From Spirodela intermedia (taxonomy: Eukaryota; Streptophyta; Magnoliopsida; Alismatales; Araceae), in assembly GCA_902729315.2 (NCBI GenBank), contig LR746271.1, forward strand, positions 2,998,001 to 3,062,000: a stretch of DNA of 64,000 bases. The letters run 5' to 3'. Position numbers and translations under genes: made by a program. Shown in pieces: positions 42,636 through 53,800 of the stretch (the first letter of the stretch is position 1; each line of letters starts with the position of its first letter). The notes under the pieces are model-generated. The model was given only the letters and a program-made list of their open reading frames with translations, was not told where the DNA came from and did no database searches.

Positions 42636-45600
42636 ATGATTAAACAGATTCTCGGGCGGCTTCCCAGGAGGCCTTCCAAGTCCGGGGAGCATCGAGACGC
42701 CGGCAGCGGACATGAAGCTTCACTGACCAATGTTCCCACTAGTTCCAGGAGCGGCGATCTTCTGCGGAACCGGTCAACGAGCCAGAGCAATCCAGCCGCC
42801 CCTGGCTCCAGCTCGGACTTGGAGCATGGGAATAAGCACAATCTGGGCAATGATCCCAAGTCGAACGGGAACTCAATCGCCTCAGCTTACGAGGCGCTGC
42901 CCGGATTCAGAGACGTCCCGAACTCCGAGAAGCAGAATCTGTTCATTAAGAAGCTGAATCTGTGCTGCGTGCTGTTTGATTTCACTGACCCGTCGAAGAA
43001 CCTCAAGGAGAAGGAGACTAAGCGGCAGACCCTCCTGGAGCTGGTGGATTATGTTACCTCCGCCAATGGGAAATTCACTGAGACTGTCGTGCAGGAGATC
43101 ACTAGAATGGTCTCTTTGAATCTGTTCAGGGCCCTCACTTCCCCCCCTCATGAGAAGACGATGCTGGACGCCTTTGACGTTGAAGAGGAAGAATCTGTGA
43201 TGGATCCGGCGTGGCCGCACCTGCAGGTAGTATATGAGTTCTTCCTAAGGTTTGTGGCATCTCCCGAGATCGACTCGAAGCTGGCCAAGCGGCACATCGA
43301 TCATTCCTTCGTTCTTCAGCTGCTCGATCTCTTTGACTCGGAGGATCCCAGGGAGAGAGAGTACCTGAAGACGATTCTTCACCGCATCTATGGAAAGTTC
43401 ATGGTGCACCGCCCATTCATTAGGAAAGCCATTAACAGCATCTTCTATCGATTTATCTTTGAGACCGAGAAGCACAATGGAATCGCAGAGCTCCTGGAGA
43501 TTCTGGGAAGCATAATCAATGGCTTCGCCCTGCCGCTCAAGGAAGAGCACAAGCTCTTTCTCGTGAGGGTGCTGATTCCCCTCCACAAGCCCAAGTGCAT
43601 CCCAATGTACTACCAGCAGCTGTCTTACTGCATAACCCAGTTTGTGGAGAAGGATTGCAAACTTGCTGATATTGTTATCAGGGGCCTGTTGAAGTACTGG
43701 CCTCTGACGAACAGCTCCAAGGAGGTGATGTTCTTGGGGGAGCTCGAGGAAGTCCTGGAGGTGACTCAGCCTGCCGAATTCCAGCGTTGCATGGTGCCGC
43801 TCTTCTCTCGGATCACCCGCTGCTTGAACAGTTCGCACTTCCAGGTGAGACAAAAAACGAATTCTTACTCTGTTGCCATTACAGCCACTCGAGGTTTGGG
43901 ACCAAAGTCTTTTTCTTTTTCAGTGTTCATCTGTTAACTCTTTAGAAATAGTCTGCCAGATCCGATGCCATGGAGCTTCTTGATTACATGCTTCTACAAA
44001 AGTTTTTTGCCTGTTTTCTATTTAGGATGCTGTTCCCTGTTCTTGATGAACTACGGTCAATGATTGATGCTTTTTAAGTGCATTTGTCGACCATTGCCTG
44101 TAGCGTTAGGCTAGGATTGGTGGTGGCCTCACAGTTTTGTGGAACATCACCTTCACATGGAAGTAACAGAACCTTGGATGATGGCTCTGGAATTGGTTGC
44201 TGATGCCATGCTACTATCTGATGTGGTATCTCTGTGGATGACGACATCCATGGAGGTGCAGCTCTTGGGCTGCCTTTGGGACACCTCCTATCATGATCAA
44301 AGGGAGGAAGGAGGTAATTGACAATTTGGGATACCTCCTCTCCTCTGTGTTGATGATGTTTTTGATATTGGTTGATGTATCAGCAATCAAAGTTATTGTC
44401 TGAAAAATGCCAATCAGGGTTCTTCGTTTTGGTGACAATGACTTCACCAAAGTGTCGGAGTTGTCGTCCCTCTCTTGGTGGATTCAGCTGGTAAAATATC
44501 GGTCGATGCAGTCAAGGTTGACCCATTTTATGTCCCTTTCTCTTCAGGCAACCTAACATGCTGATTTTCATAGATTGCTGCCCATGGTATCGTCCCCTAC
44601 ACCCAGTGTTCACTTGAAGGGACTGTTCATTCCTGCCCTAAAATAGACTGCTCAGCCTGTAGATGTGCCCAAGGACATCGAGGCACATGCTGCTAACCAG
44701 ATGGTCGATGCAGTTCAAGATTTCTCTTCTTTGACTTTTACCCATCTGGCTTCCTATTCCAAAGGTCATAGCCTGGAACAGAAAAGGTGGAAATTGGATC
44801 GGCCGCAGCTGATCCAGTTTCAACAGAAGAAATCTCATCCCAGTTCCAATTAAGGAAAATACGAAAAATATGCTCCAAGTTGGGGGATCCCTCTTTGTTC
44901 TCCCAATTCCCATGCTTCATCTGCTGCTCGAAAAAGGGTAGGCAAGGGCAACAGGTCGGAGGAAGAAGAACAGGCTGGTTTTGTCTGCCAGGCAGTCGTT
45001 GCTTTCCATTTTCTCCATGAGTTAGTTCCAGTTTTAATTTCCCAGCTACTTGTTTCATGGCTTTTATTTGAGCCGCGGATCCTACCCTAGAAACGGAAAT
45101 ACCCACATTAATAGCAGGTCGTATTCCAGCATTGAACAGATTAGCCGATAAGAATATTTGTCCATCAGGGGGCTCTTCCTCCCCAGCATTGATTATTTAG
45201 AATGAATAATTGATCGGGGTCAGTTGACTTTGCCCTCAATCCTGGAATTTTATAAAAGAGAAAAAGATGATGATCATGTCGTTGACCTGTTATTATATTA
45301 ATTTCTGCCGTCGTCTTTGGTCGCCGCAGGTTGCAGAGAGGGCCCTTTTCTTGTGGAACAACGATCACATTGAGAACCTGATCCGGCAGAATCGTGTCGT
45401 TGACCTGTTATTATATTAATTTCTGGTCGTCTTTGGTCGCCGCATTGCAGAGAGGGCCCTTTTCTTGTGGAACCGATCACATTGAGAACCTGATCCGGCA
45501 GAATCGGAAGGTGATTCCCGATGGCCCTGGAGAGGAACACGACGAGCCACTGGAACCAGGCAGTGCAGAGCCTGACGATGAACGTCCGCAAGATCTTCAC

Positions 45601-45793
45601 CGACCACGACCCCGAGCTGTTCGAGGAGTGCCTCCAGAGGTTCCAGCAGGACGAGGCCAGGGGCCATGAGGCCCGAGCGAGGCGGGACGCCACTTGGCGG
45701 CGCCTGGAGGAGATCGCCGCCTCAAAGGCCGCCAGCAACCAGGCCGTCCTCGTCCTCCGGAGCCCGCTGGGGCCCTCCCCGTCCTTCAGCTAG
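42636..45793 (+). CDS. PP2A B' (B56) regulatory subunit; last exon disrupted
   Basis: Exon 1, 42636-43844, encodes 403 intact residues from [18 protein letters not shown] to [11 protein letters not shown], then a GT donor. It covers most of the B56 HEAT-like fold, including [54 protein letters not shown] and [20 protein letters not shown]. The acceptor at 45328-45329 opens exon 2 with [20 protein letters not shown], but after 45394 the sequence repeats itself. The second copy has small deletions, and the expected LPIIFP segment is missing with a frame change. The rest reads in another frame at 45521-45793 ([18 protein letters not shown] to the stop). As written no single reading frame gives a full subunit. 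This may be a real mutation or an assembly error. B' subunits direct PP2A to its substrates. Confidence 0.87.
45032..45174 (-). other. Chloroplast atpA fragment inserted in the PP2A B' intron (NUPT)
   Basis: On the minus strand this reads [20 protein letters not shown], then [20 protein letters not shown], then GKLKLEL, which is the plastid ATP synthase alpha subunit. The mitochondrial form would read KQVCGSSKLEL. Similarity begins abruptly at a GATGGACAA and stops just after LEL. It lies inside the intron 43845-45329, opposite to the gene. It is a small nuclear copy of plastid DNA and is not expected to be expressed. Confidence 0.88.
45277..45506 (+). repeat. Tandem duplication across the acceptor and start of the last PP2A B' exon
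   Basis: Unit 1 is 45277-45394 (118 bp) and unit 2 is 45395-45506 (112 bp). Both run from TGTCGTTGACCTG through the intron end and exon start to GGCAGAATCG. Unit 2 lacks bases at three places: CCG before TCGTC, the GG of the CAG|GTTGCAG junction, and AA within AACAACGATCAC. Unit 1 has a good splice acceptor and frame; unit 2 has neither. Confidence 0.93.
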
Positions 45794-45940
45794 AGAGAGG
45801 CCAGTTGCCGGTGTTTTTTTTTTTTTTTTTTTAATGTGGGTCGAGGGCTCGTCCTTTCACTCCTGATTTCTTCTGGGTGCGCACGAAATCGAGCTGTCGT
45901 TCTGTACATAAAAAGGAAGGGCATGTGAAGCCTTGGGGAG

Positions 45941-46300
45941 AGGGGGGGGGTTGACTGGTGCCTCCTGTGTTTATTTATACTACATATTTAGATCTTCTCT
46001 GGGTGGATGTCCGGATCTTCTGCCTCCCCATTTGCAGGAAGTCTGTGCCTTTTTCCTGAACATCGTTGACCGCATTGTCCTCGAGTGGAAGTTCTTCCTG
46101 CTTTCGATGGCCCTTTCTGATTTTCTCTCACCGTGGCATTGCGGATATGGAGAATCCAACGGTCCAAGACCCATCTGGATTTCTTGATCAGCCGGCTCCG
46201 GTCCCCTCTCGCCTCTCCTCGCAGCGCCTTCCTCTTCGACGTCCATAATAGAGTGACAATGGATAGATGGATAGACAGGTAGAGATATAGATAGAGAGAG
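45941..46300 (+). repeat. NDPK2 upstream block, source of the copy at 60.8 kb
   Basis: Two parts of this block recur at 60773-60985. The first starts TGCCTCCTGTGTTTATTT at about 45959. The second starts TTCTTGATCA at about 46180 and runs through CTCCTCGCAGCGCCTTCCTC and CGACGTCCATAATAGAG to the GATAGATGGATAGACAGGT simple repeat. About 190 bp in the middle are absent from the other copy. The block spans the PP2A B' 3' flank and the NDPK2 leader. Confidence 0.85.
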
Positions 46301-46337
46301 CGAAGGGGGCGCGGACGGGGAGGAGGAAAAGAGGAGA

Positions 46338-48464
46338 ATGGACGCCATTGCTGTGCTCGGGAGCTTCCACTCTCTGCTCCGTCTCGTCCCGGGGACAAAG
46401 GAGCGCGGTGCCACCCTCCCAGCGCTTGTCGGCGTTGCAGCATTCTTCCCTGTCCCTCGCCGTGGGCCACCGGCTCCATGGCCGGGCAACGCGGGGGTCG
46501 CCCCGATGGGAGCCGCGCATCTTTCTTCCCCATCTCGTCGCTTCCCTGGTGGGTGGTCTCCCCCCTCCCCTCTCGCTCTCCCCTCCCCCGGAGCATCAGC
46601 CAGTTCTAGATTTGATGTGTGTTTATTTTGTCTGGCCTACTGCTCCTCAGGTGCAGGTGGAGGAGACCTACATTATGGTGAAGCCGGACGGCGTCCAACG
46701 GGGTCTGGTAGGCCTCCCTGAGAACTCTCGTTTTCCACACGTTTTTGGTGCTTATTCTGCTACCAGCGGCCGCGGGGAAACGATGGACGAGCCTCGGCTT
46801 CGGCTCTCGTCTTGTTCCTTCAGGTTTTCTAACGGGATCGGATATGGTGCTAGGTGGGGGAGATAATTTCCCGTTTCGAGAAGAAGGGGTTCCGACTGAA
46901 AGGGCTGAAGCTTTTCCAGTGTCCCAAGGAGCTTGCCGAGGTCTGCGTCTTCATCGCTGATGGCCCCTTTTCCAGTTTTATAATGTCGGAATGGAAAATT
47001 TTAGGGTTCTTAAGAAGGAGGGGGAGGAGAAAACCCAGTATGATTTCTCTAAACTAGGAGTGTGGTCATGCCTCAACCCTAAACTCCTTCGTCAATCCTA
47101 AGAAAAAAAAGTTGGGAGAAGCAACGAAAGTGCCAATACTTTGGATGGCGTGCTCCATCCCGGTATCTTGCTCCGCATTGAGGTGAGAGGCTAGAGGAGA
47201 GCAGAGCCACCGGAGTCAGCATGGATCAGGTCAAATGGGTATCAGGCAGCATAATTAAATGAATGCTCATGATACGATCTTCTAACATTAATTGAATCCC
47301 ACATAATCAAACTAGACTGCCGGCAATCTAATGAACTCGTTCGTCTCTGCCTCGATGTAATTCCCATTATTTCTCTGAATGTGGTGCACTTTATTCTTAT
47401 GCCATGCGATGGAATATGATAGGCCAGAAGTCTTTTCTGTCTCTACTAATGTCGAGTCAGATCTCTGACTGACTGGGTTCTCCGACTATTTTAGGAGCAT
47501 TACAAGGATCTCAAGGAGAAATCTTTTTTTCCCAAACTGATAGACTACATCACTTCTGGGCCCGTCGTGTGCATGGTAATATCCTATGTGTTTTCCTTTT
47601 TCTCTGTTGATTTTCAGAATGGATGGAGGCTAGGGTTTCTATTAATTTGTGATCTTCATCGTCATCATCATCATCATCATCTTCTTCTTCCTCTTTTCTT
47701 CTCATGTGTGACTCATGGAAGGCATGGGAGGGTGTTGGTGTGGTGGCATCAGCTCGGAAGCTCATAGGAGCCACAAACCCTCTTCAAGCTGAACCGGGCA
47801 CCATACGAGGAGACCTGGCGGTTGAAACTGGAAGGTAGGCACTTTAGCTAATTCTTCAGAAATATTACATTTTTTGGGTACCCAACTTACCATGAATCTG
47901 ATTGGTGCAGAAATATCGTTCATGGCAGTGACAGCCCTGACAATGGGCAGCGTGAAATTGGTGAGTTCCTGAACTATTAAGTGTCTTTTGATGATCTTTT
48001 TTTCTTAGATCAAGTAAAATGGGTTGCATAACAATTTTTTTGCTGAAAACTTGAGGGTATAATTGGAAGAAAATAAAGCTGACCAGTTCTTATTGACCTA
48101 TCCTAGTGATAAAAAATATTTTTCTTTAGATTTGTAATCTGATTTATGAGTGATATAATATTCAGCTCCTTTCAATGATATGCCTATTCTTAAAGCGACA
48201 TTTCATTATAATAATAGATAAAGGAAAAACAAAATTCATCGATAAAAGTGCTCGTATTTTATTTTGGATTAAAAATAAATCTTGACACATGGTGTCCTTC
48301 TTCAGATTGTTCCCATGCTATAAATATCTTTTATTTCATTTCTTCTTCTTTTCTCCCGTATGAAACGCTCTGCCACTAACAAAGCCTTCTCTACAGTTCT
48401 CTGGTTCAACGAGGGTGAGCTGTGCCAGTGGACCCCAGCTCTCGCGCCATGGCTCAGGGAGTGA
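46338..48464 (+). CDS. NDPK2: Nucleoside diphosphate kinase 2, plastid type; start region uncertain
   Basis: Exons: exon 1 to 46548, then 46651-46707, 46854-46940, 47495-47575, 47722-47834, 47911-47960 and 48397-48464. Exons 2-7 give 151 residues with all phases closing: [75 protein letters not shown], the active-site His in [14 protein letters not shown], and [15 protein letters not shown] at the end. The enzyme moves the terminal phosphate between nucleoside triphosphates and diphosphates. In exon 1 the frame that joins correctly reads a Ser/Arg-rich transit-peptide-like stretch ending [11 protein letters not shown], as in NDPK2. That frame has no ATG after the TAG at 46288; the nearest ATG (46338) is one base out of frame. 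The cause is a one-base error, a frameshift, or a non-AUG start. Confidence 0.9.
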
Positions 48465-49592
48465 GCGATCATCGGCTTGAGGAGAGAAGCGTTTTTTTTT
48501 TCTTTCTTTTATTTTTTGGCGATATGTTCCTGCCAAGTTTCATGGTCTCAGATGCATCATCTCACGCTGCTGGGTGGATGCCTCTCATTTTGTCGCAAAG
48601 TTCTACTTCTAGAATGGCGGAGAGTCAACCCTTGTGCAAAAGATTTCTGTGAAATAATGGAGTGAGATGATTTTTTCTTAAAAATCTTGCGATGATGGTG
48701 TAGATGATTTTATTGTGTATGGTTTTGATGAATCCTGTTAGTTCGATCGTCGGGTTTTGTCTGGTGAAATCTCCAATTTTTCTTTGGTGAAGTAATGAAC
48801 GAGTTCTGCAGCTTAGATACTGGGGTTTGATGGATTCTTAAAGTGATCTGTCCATGGTTGATGCATGGCGGCGGTGGCGGCGGCGGTCTCATAGGAGGTG
48901 TTCCTATTTTATGGAGGAACCCGTCGGATGCAGCAAAATCGGCCGTGGTGGCTGCCGCCGCTTGGGAGCTCCAGCGGGGCCGATCGGAGAGGCACGATGA
49001 CTTACACATTCCAGGCAGACTGAAGATCCGTCGCGCCGGGGGAGGAGGGGATGGGGGCGCGCGCTTGTCAAAGTCAAGGAAGGGGGGAATCGCAACCGGG
49101 AAGGCGAAGTTGGCCGCAGGGTCGGAGGAGCGGTATCTCTCTCTCTCTCTCCCTCTCCCATGTATCTCTTTCTCTAAGGTCTCTTTGTCTGTCTTCTCTC
49201 TCCCTCTCTCTCCCCTTTATCTCCTTCTCTAAGATCTCTCTCAGTGTAAGTTTCTATCTCTACCTTCCACACGAAGAAGCTTTCCGATGAGCACGAGGAA
49301 ACGGCAAGCTTGTGATAGAACGGAGATGAGGGAAGAAGAACGATCGCAAGCGTCAGATCATACACCAGATACACCATACAGACTCTCTCTCTGCACCCTA
49401 GTGAGAGAAAGACGAGAGCACCCCGCCCGCATCCTTATTCCAGAAACCAGAAACAGATGAACAACGAGCCCCCGTCCTCGGAAAGAAACGAGAACATATA
49501 CACAAGAATCCCAATCTCTCTCTCTCACACACACACACATAATCTGTGCATGTCTTCCTGTCAGTATGTCTCCCAGTCTCTCGCTCCACCCC
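48465..49592. other. Convergent spacer between NDPK2 and the AGP-like gene
   Basis: NDPK2 (+) and the AGP-like gene (-) end towards each other. 48840-49130 is GC-rich with GGCGGCGGT-type runs and only shadow frames. CT runs occupy about 49135-49152 and 49184-49230, and a CA run follows a CT run near 49515-49540. No gene recognised. Confidence 0.45.
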
Positions 49593-49823
49593 CTAGTGGG
49601 GGAAGACGAGGGCCACTAGCGCCGACGTGGCGACGAAGGCCGCCGCCATGGGGAGGCCTGGCGCGGCCAAGCTCTTGTCGGACCCGGGAGTAGGCGGCTT
49701 GGCGGGACTGTGGGCGCCGTGGTCAACGCCGTTGTGGGCCATCACGGCGGCGCTCATCTGCGCCACCAGGCACACCACCAGCAGCACGGCGGCGCCCAGG
49801 TAAACTCTCGCCGGTCCGGCCAT
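49593..49823 (-). CDS. Small secreted AGP-like, probably GPI-anchored peptide
   Basis: Single exon, 76 aa. The N-terminus MAGPARVYLGAAVLLVVCLV is a clear signal peptide, with likely cleavage after AVMA. The short mature part is HNGVDHGAHSPAKPPTPGSD, with a few Pro residues that could be hydroxylated. A C-terminal hydrophobic stretch (AAAFVATSALVALVFPH) could be a GPI-attachment signal. This layout fits a short arabinogalactan-type peptide of the cell surface, but the family is not certain. The longer frame reaching 49946 was rejected as the start because a TATA box lies inside it. There is no intron. Confidence 0.62.
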   Translation of the reverse strand: MAGPARVYLGAAVLLVVCLVAQMSAAVMAHNGVDHGAHSPAKPPTPGSDKSLAAPGLPMAAAFVATSALVALVFPH

Positions 49824-50571
49824 GATTCCCTTCCCGACAGAAGACGCCGAGGACGACGACGACGACAGATAAAATTCAGCGGGAGGGAGCGGAAGCCTGG
49901 TTGTTTCCGCCCTTCCGGGGGCCCTTCCGTGTTTATATATAGTCATCGCATGATTGGGTCCGACAAAGTATTTCAGGCTACAAAAAGGGAAGTCGTCGCC
50001 TCCGTTCTCATCTGCCCAGAAAATTCAGGATTAAACTATTCGTTAAATAAATCGGTAAAATCACAGGGCCCGACGGATCCTGATCGGGCTTCGAAGCCCG
50101 TTGAAAAAGCCCGAAGCTGCAGTTTGGGTGTGGGGGAGGAGAGGGTGGGAGAGAGCGTTGACTTGGGCTCGTGGAAAGGTTCGGGCTTTCCCCGCCCATC
50201 TGGATCTTATCAAATTCTGTGATTATTATTGTCCCTGTTAACGTCGGGGAGATAATGAGTTCTTTTCTCGGAGGGTGCCGCCGTTGACCTGGGGGGCGTG
50301 CGGAGAAACGCGTCCGGGCTGGCTGAAGGAGCTATTTTGTAGTACAATCGTACTGACGCCACAGGAGTTGCAAAAGTCAATGCGTAGTACAAGCACGCGG
50401 GGGGGGCGGGGGGGGTGACCGCGCCCAGGTTGGCGTTGACGTTGACGATGCTCATGGGAGGAGCACGGGTCGAGATTGTTTCTGAACCACCACCCCGTCA
50501 AGCTGGCAGGAGAGAGATGGTGTACAGAGAGAAAGAGAGAGCGAGAGAGAAAGATGATCATCGGAGAAGAT

Positions 50572-50619
<48 letters not shown>

Positions 50620-50812
50620 AATGAATTGAGGGCGGAGCTGGGGCTGAAATCAATCAGACAGGTTTTAACAACCCCATGTGAGGAAGATACAGGCACGAGA
50701 CAGGCAGGAGGAGCTGGGGAGTAGGAAGAGACACCCCCTCCCCACCCGCAATTCCTCCCCTCTCAACGGCAGCACGCCCGCAGCTGGGACCTACATCCCC
50801 CCGCCGGCGGAC
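49824..50812. other. AGP-like promoter and spacer with GA microsatellite
   Basis: From 49824 to about 49905 lies the AGP-like leader. 50080-50170 and 50400-50420 are G-rich. A long GA run covers about 50575-50616. Frames on both strands look like composition artefacts. 50700-50812 is C-rich and probably the 3' UTR of the kinase gene. Confidence 0.45.
49931..49941 (-). promoter_or_regulatory. TATA box of the AGP-like gene
   Basis: On the minus strand TATATATAAAC lies about 110 bp before the chosen ATG at 49823, a normal plant spacing for a transcription start near 49905. It supports the shorter start. Confidence 0.6.
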
Positions 50813-53800
50813 TCACCCTCTCCGGAGCATCCTCCTCCAGAATCCGCGTCGCCGCTCCAGTGCTGAAACACCGCCACCGCTCTTAGTGATCAGGCGTGGG
50901 TCAGGGGGTAAAGATGGAGGTAGAAGAAGAAGAAGAAGAAGAAAGACCTTTCAGCCGTCCGGATCTGCGCAAAGCCTCCTCCGCGATGGGCCTCCACTGC
51001 TCTGCGCAGGAGTAGTTGATGCCCAGGCCGGAGCTGAGCCCTCGAAGCAGCTGGATCGCGCGGAGGACGAAGAACAGCTCCTCGGGGAAACTCTGCATCC
51101 ACTCAGAATTCAAATCTGAATTCCAGACACTCGATTCAAATACTTCACGGAATATAAGATTTTCCCAAGCTGTGAGCATCCAGAGGAACCCATGAACCCA
51201 CTGCACAATCTTGGTTAATTTTTATTTTTTTTCCTGCCATCTGATAGATGTTTTCGATACAATCAAGGCAATGCAAGAGGACTGATTGACAAAAGAAAGC
51301 TGGGCACGGAATTTTTAGAAAACTAAAATTAAAACCATCGGATAATCTTCAAACATGTGAAGGGTTTTTTGATTCAGCAGCTCCACCAATGAAGAATCTT
51401 ACAAAAATGGTTCGGTAATGTGGAAGATTTTGGAGGAGCTTTAAGATGTGAAACCACTTTGGAATCAATTACCAACCAATTTGAAAAGCTTGGACATACT
51501 TTTTTAAGTATAGTGCACAATAAATGGGAAATTGGAAGTATATTCAGCTGGATTTGAGTCATGATGTTAGGATAGCGATCATCATTATTTTTAAATTTTT
51601 TAATAATAACGATAGAGAGCAGTTCCATACTAGTAAGTTTACAAACGAAGCTAGGATTATAAAGCATGATGCTTTAAAAATTAAAAAAAACAATTTTGGT
51701 GAAGATGGTAGCCAGAAATTTTCGTTCGAAATCAGATGTGTTTTCTATACCATGGTCCACGTGAACAATGAGAATACCTTACATAGTCTATATATGGATG
51801 GTATAATGATTTTTCTGAATACCATTAATGGTATGATACCAATTTTGGAGGCTCAAACATTTTATGCAAATATGGTACATTAATATGCATTTACGATACC
51901 AGCCATTATTTTTTTAAAAAAAGGCCGTAGTTTTTCTGAATTATGAAGCAGAGAGAATAAATTTGCTAGTAAATACCTCAACTCCGACAGTCTTCAGAGA
52001 AGAATCATCTTCAAAGGGTGACATGACCTGCACTCCTGGGGGAAGCCTGGTGTCGAACATTCCCCTGGCCAGATTCACCAGCTCTCCCTGATCTGCACCA
52101 CATGTCCCCGTTTCTATCCCCATCTCCCTGAAATTAAGTACCATTTAAAAAAAAACCATATAATTCAGAATATTTTTTTGGAAGTAACAAAATGGATTGG
52201 GAAATTATCCTCGTCCCATTCACATTCCCTGATGATCACTCAAACAGATGGTACATTATTAGAAAGGAGGGATGAACAAAGAAACAAAAATAAATAAATA
52301 AATAATATAGAATAAATTATAATAAATAAACAAAATACTACTTGAAGCTTTCTGAAATCCTGGCAGGATCGGTGTCAGCCATAGCAAGAACTAAATTTGC
52401 ATATCCGAGCCTGAGGTTTTCTGGAAGATCCTTCACTTGACCATAATCTAACAGTGCGATCTGGAGAAAAACGGAAACTTAAATACCCAAAATTTAGGAT
52501 GAATTAAGTAAATAAATAAATAAAAACCAAGCGTAACTTTTAAAAATATGATTTCTTTTCCCACAATAGCAAATATATGGAAAAGAGGATTCGGAAAACT
52601 TAATAGCTAGCAAGCAAGGAAAACATCGCTGATTATCGTAAGATGAGCTTCAGATGATGACTGCATGGATCGTCATATGAGCTTAGAGTTTACTTGCCTC
52701 TGAGCCCTTGCATATTAGGATATTCCCGGGATGAGGATCGGCGTGGAAGAAGCCACTCCCAAGGATCATTTGCCCATAAGCCTGGGTCAGACTTTTCAAG
52801 ATGCTCCTGATCAACACAAATCCATAAGTGGGAGTCAAGATCTTGCCCCGCCCTACAGAGGGAAATCTCGGAATTTTTTGGAAATAATTCGTCACGAAAC
52901 CCAATAAAAGGAACTATGTGGAAGTTATTTCCATATATAAAGAGGATTGAGTGATTGAATCAGACATAAAATGTCCATTTAGTCAAAGAATTACCATCGC
53001 CGATGAAATCCAATAAAACAGCTATACATTTGACAACAGGTTTCTCTTCTCTTGGAATTATGAACGACTGGTATTAATTTTATAATCAGTCAATGATAAT
53101 AATTAGTATTATTATAATCGAGCACATTTAATAAGAAACATTAAGAGCTGCTAACGGTACCCAAATGTTCATAAAATGAACAGTAAGAAAAATGAAACAC
53201 CGTATTTATTTATAGGAACAAAATTACTTCTATGGCAGTTGGATCAAGTTGCAACTAATTGACATTTTTGGTTTGACATAAAGGAAAAAAAAGAAAAAAA
53301 AACTAAAGCCATCAACTAAAAATATTGATCACTCAGATTTGCATAATTATTTGCACACATAAATAAATGTGTATAAGGTTAATAAGTAGAAACACAAAAA
53401 TATGACTCAATGAAGCATTTCCAAAAACTTACTGCTTTGCTGCCACTGCAATCTTACCACTCGGATTTATGCCTCTCCGAGCCATCTCTGCGCCAAGATT
53501 CATAATTGGAATTCCGTCAAAAAAATCCATCACCAAGACCCGCCTACAGCAAAATTACAAATTTGGAAAATAGAAATGTAATTATATTGGGTTCGATAGA
53601 AATCGCACGCAGATATATGAATGATTCCATCAGATATTCCACACTCTAGGTGTAGGACTGACTCAAATTAGAAATAAGGCATGAATGATTTGACAGGTTG
53701 CATCAGTGCGAAATAAACCCAGATCGTGAATTAGCTGGTGCCAATCTGATCTCATTCCTCTCATAAATTGGCTCAGGTTGACCAAATCAACTAGCACTTA

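Noticed and set aside
44738-45106. 122-codon minus frame starting [20 protein letters not shown], as a possible gene
   Set aside because: Only the first third is plastid atpA; the rest is intron sequence read by chance. It is an inserted fragment, not a gene.
49710-50222. 170-codon plus frame over the AGP-like gene
   Set aside because: Antisense to the signal-peptide gene and its promoter; composition is His/Arg-rich shadow sequence.
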